A stretch of DNA of 64,000 nt, taken from positions 1,510,143 through 1,574,142 of the forward strand of contig NC_134974.1 in NCBI RefSeq assembly GCF_965638725.1. The letters run 5' to 3'. The translations under genes were made by a program, and so were the position numbers. The first letter of the stretch is position 1. Every line of letters begins with the position of its first letter. A model generated the notes under the pieces. That model searched no databases, was not told the DNA's origin, and was given only the letters and a program-made list of their open reading frames with translations. The DNA is from Aptenodytes patagonicus (taxonomy: Eukaryota > Chordata > Aves > Sphenisciformes > Spheniscidae). Below, in pieces: positions 62,026 through 64,000 of this stretch.

Positions 62026-62322
62026 TTAGCAGGGCAGGCACCTTCTGCCGCAGTAGCGGCCACCAAGGCCAGAGAGGCCAAAGCCCCCAGAGGAGATGGG
62101 CACTCCCTCAGCACTCAGGATGCTGCCAACAGCAGCGGAGGTGGTGGATCCCACAGCGGTGTTCTGGGGGAAGGAGCTGAGGATGGGTCCGGGTAGGGTC
62201 ACCACCACGGGAGAGGGCTCGATAATCACCCGGGAGTCCTGGCACTGCCTGACGCAGGGCTCGTTGCAGCTGTTGGCAAGCGGGGTTGGGCCACAGGGGC
62301 GGCACAGGTCGTAGCAGGACAT
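62026..62322 (-). CDS. Feather beta-keratin 10 (98 aa, altered core, Ala71)
   Basis: Carries the same Ile33 and Glu35 change as copy 9 (bases 62220, 62224, 62226), together with Ala71 as in copies 1 and 4, and one private silent change in the tail (GGT for GGC near 62060). ATG at 62322; exon 2 from 62343; PolyA signal ATTAAA (minus) at 61592-61597. Confidence 0.95.
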   Translation of the reverse strand: MSCYDLCRPCGPTPLANSCNEPCVRQCQDSRVIIEPSPVVVTLPGPILSSFPQNTAVGSTTSAAVGSILSAEGVPISSGGFGLSGLGGRYCGRRCLPC

Positions 62323-62680
62323 GGCTGTGGGACGGAGGTGCACCTGGGAGAGAGGGCAGGGAGAGCTCAGGCATCATGTGAGGTGCAGCCTGAACAGCCT
62401 GCTCGGCAAGGGAAAAGGCACAGGCTGCGGAGAAGGGACAACCCGAGGAGGGAGGAAGAGAGGATTAGGAACCCCGGACGCACAGTTTCCCTGCAAAGAG
62501 AGCCCAAGACCTTCTTCCACCTCCCCACAGTGGAGAATAAGGAGAACAGAGATGCTGGGAGCAGGATCCAGGAGCAAGGCTCTCAGCAAAAGCTACACCG
62601 AGGCAAAGTCTCAGTTGAGCCCAGAAGACAAAGAGGAAAAGGAGAAAGACAAGAAACAGACAAAGGCGGTTGCAGCTCAC

Positions 62681-62828
62681 CTTGTTCACCGAGGAGGAGA
62701 AGGCAAGAGAAGTGGATGAGGAAGCCTGCTGTTGGACTGGCTTTTATACTGGTCCAGACTGCCCCGGGCCCAGAGGCACCCTTTGCGCATGTCATGTGTT
62801 TACCAACAAGCTCATCTTGCATGCAAAG
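62681..62828 (-). promoter_or_regulatory. Promoter and exon 1, feather keratin 10
   Basis: TATAAAAG 62741-62748, CATGCGCAAAG box, palindrome present; intron 62344-62680. Confidence 0.8.
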
Positions 62829-64000
62829 CATCACAATTACAGAAATGGAGACACTGCTTATGTTCCCTGCAACGCTGCCTTTTCATTTCCCTGTTCATGA
62901 CATGCCCATTCAGCCACACAGGCTCCTTTCAAGTGACAGGATTAGAGGCCAAAATGTTTCCAGGGGAAATGACACGTCAGCACAGGCAGATGGTGCAGCC
63001 AGTGATGAGAAGTGTCCCACCTCGCCGGGTGATGCCATCCCCTTGCCTTCCAGGGCCCCACTTTAAGGATTCTCATAATGAACGGGGCATGTTTTCATGC
63101 AACCCTTAAACACAAGGCCAGACGTTAAAAAATTTTCTGTGGCAGGAGTCACCTTATCCATTGTGTAACCTAATACTTAACTCCATCAAATTTAGGTATA
63201 AACTTCCCAGTCACCTTGGATACCCTGTAAGGTTTTAGGCTCAGCAATTTAACATCGAGCAAAATCCATATGCTCTTTGCCTTTCCTTACCTTATCTGGA
63301 GAGCCTCCAGCAGCCTCCAATCCACAGGAGAAGGGTGTTTGAGAAGCAGAGACGCTCCTCTACAACACACACTAAGTCTACTCCCCCTGCCACCCCCAGC
63401 AGCAAAGGTCGGTGTTGGGGCTTCCCAACTGTTCCTTCTTCATCCCCAAGGCTACCAAACACTTCTTCTTTGATCCTACACACTAACTCAATAACAGGCA
63501 CTGCAGAAACCTTGGAAAGCTTTCCATGAGACGTCAAAACTCATCACAAATACGCATGGTCTGAGAACGTCAGCAGGAACACACTGGAGGCATGCAGACA
63601 TCAGGATCTCTGTTTCCTCTTCCCAAGCGTCCCAGCACACTCAGACATCCAGCTTCCCACTGGCCCGTGCAAGTCCTGCAGTCAGCACCTCTAGTGAGGC
63701 TCTGCCCAAAGGCTCCAATGCCCTGCCGCAGCCTGCACGTGCTGCAGATGCGGCCTTCCCTCCCTGGTACGATATTGTCACCCCACCGTGCTTCTGCTGT
63801 CAGCTCAGCATGGCTCATGAATGTTGATGGAGAGTGCATTTCCTGAGGGCCTTCCTGCCCAGCAGGGCACGGGGGGGGTGCTGACAGCAGCTGTCTTTCA
63901 GGGAAGACAGGGCTTTGGCTATGGGGAAAGGCGTGGTGGGGGTTCCCACAGCGTATGGGACAGCACAGGAGGTGCCCCTCACTGTACCTGAAGCAGGACT
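62829..64000. other. Start of a further array spacer, cut by window edge
   Basis: Same hybrid spacer type as units 5 to 9, ending mid-unit. It predicts another feather keratin gene on minus roughly 1.2 kb beyond the edge, by the unit spacing. Confidence 0.6.

Larger units (their letters stand above)
32208..64000 (-). repeat. Feather beta-keratin tandem array (ten gene units, continuing right)
   Basis: Ten feather keratin genes on minus with start-to-start spacings of 3126, 4169, 3041, 3455, 3205, 3173, 3178, 3137 and 3181 bases. The gene body (promoter, exon 1, intron, coding exon) is shared by all; spacers come in types: one shared by units 1 and 2 (about 33.34-35.04 and 37.51-39.21 kb), one shared by 3 and 4 (about 41.77-42.23 and 45.23-45.69 kb), and a hybrid type in units 5 onward. 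Unit 2 and unit 4 spacers also share about 36.94-37.34 and 44.16-44.56 kb. The last bases of the window are still inside a unit. Confidence 0.93.

Overview
The window is bird chromosomal DNA from the corneous beta-protein (beta-keratin) cluster, part of the avian epidermal differentiation complex. The evidence is direct: sixteen reading frames (fifteen complete, one cut by the window edge) carry the avian beta-keratin signature (N-terminal [22 protein letters not shown] core), and ten of them are 98-residue feather beta-keratins, a bird-specific family. A CR1 LINE with an open reverse-transcriptase C-terminus also fits a bird. Genes use the family's known layout: TATA box, a short non-coding exon 1, an intron in the 5' UTR, and a single coding exon. 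I cannot name the species.

Layout. (1) 1-5.2 kb: two long scale-type genes, head to head (one on minus, cut by the left edge; one complete on plus, 253 residues), almost identical in coding sequence. (2) 5.2-31.9 kb: AT-rich DNA with four feather-like genes, all on minus, 5 to 7 kb apart, in old tandem units whose spacers still align by eye; the fourth gene has a CR1 LINE in its UTR intron. (3) 31.9-64 kb: an abrupt change to GC-rich DNA with ten feather keratin genes, all on minus, one per roughly 3.1 to 4.2 kb. From about 45.2 kb the units are nearly identical and the array runs off the right edge. The order scale / feather-like / feather matches the order described for the chicken cluster, where claw genes follow; none is seen here.

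How the genes work together: all encode small, Cys/Pro/Gly-rich structural proteins whose shared beta-sheet core assembles into filaments cross-linked through terminal cysteines. Scale-type proteins add a long Gly-Ser-Tyr domain; feather types are compact. Promoters share a module (TATAAAAG, a TTTGTGCATG-like box about 35-45 bases upstream, and in feather genes a TTGCATGCAA palindrome about 70 bases upstream), which suggests a common ancestral promoter. Main points of interest: coding-limited homogenisation of the inverted scale pair, a relic divergent promoter, loss of the terminal Cys in one feather-like gene, and a three-base cluster giving an altered core in the last two feather genes.
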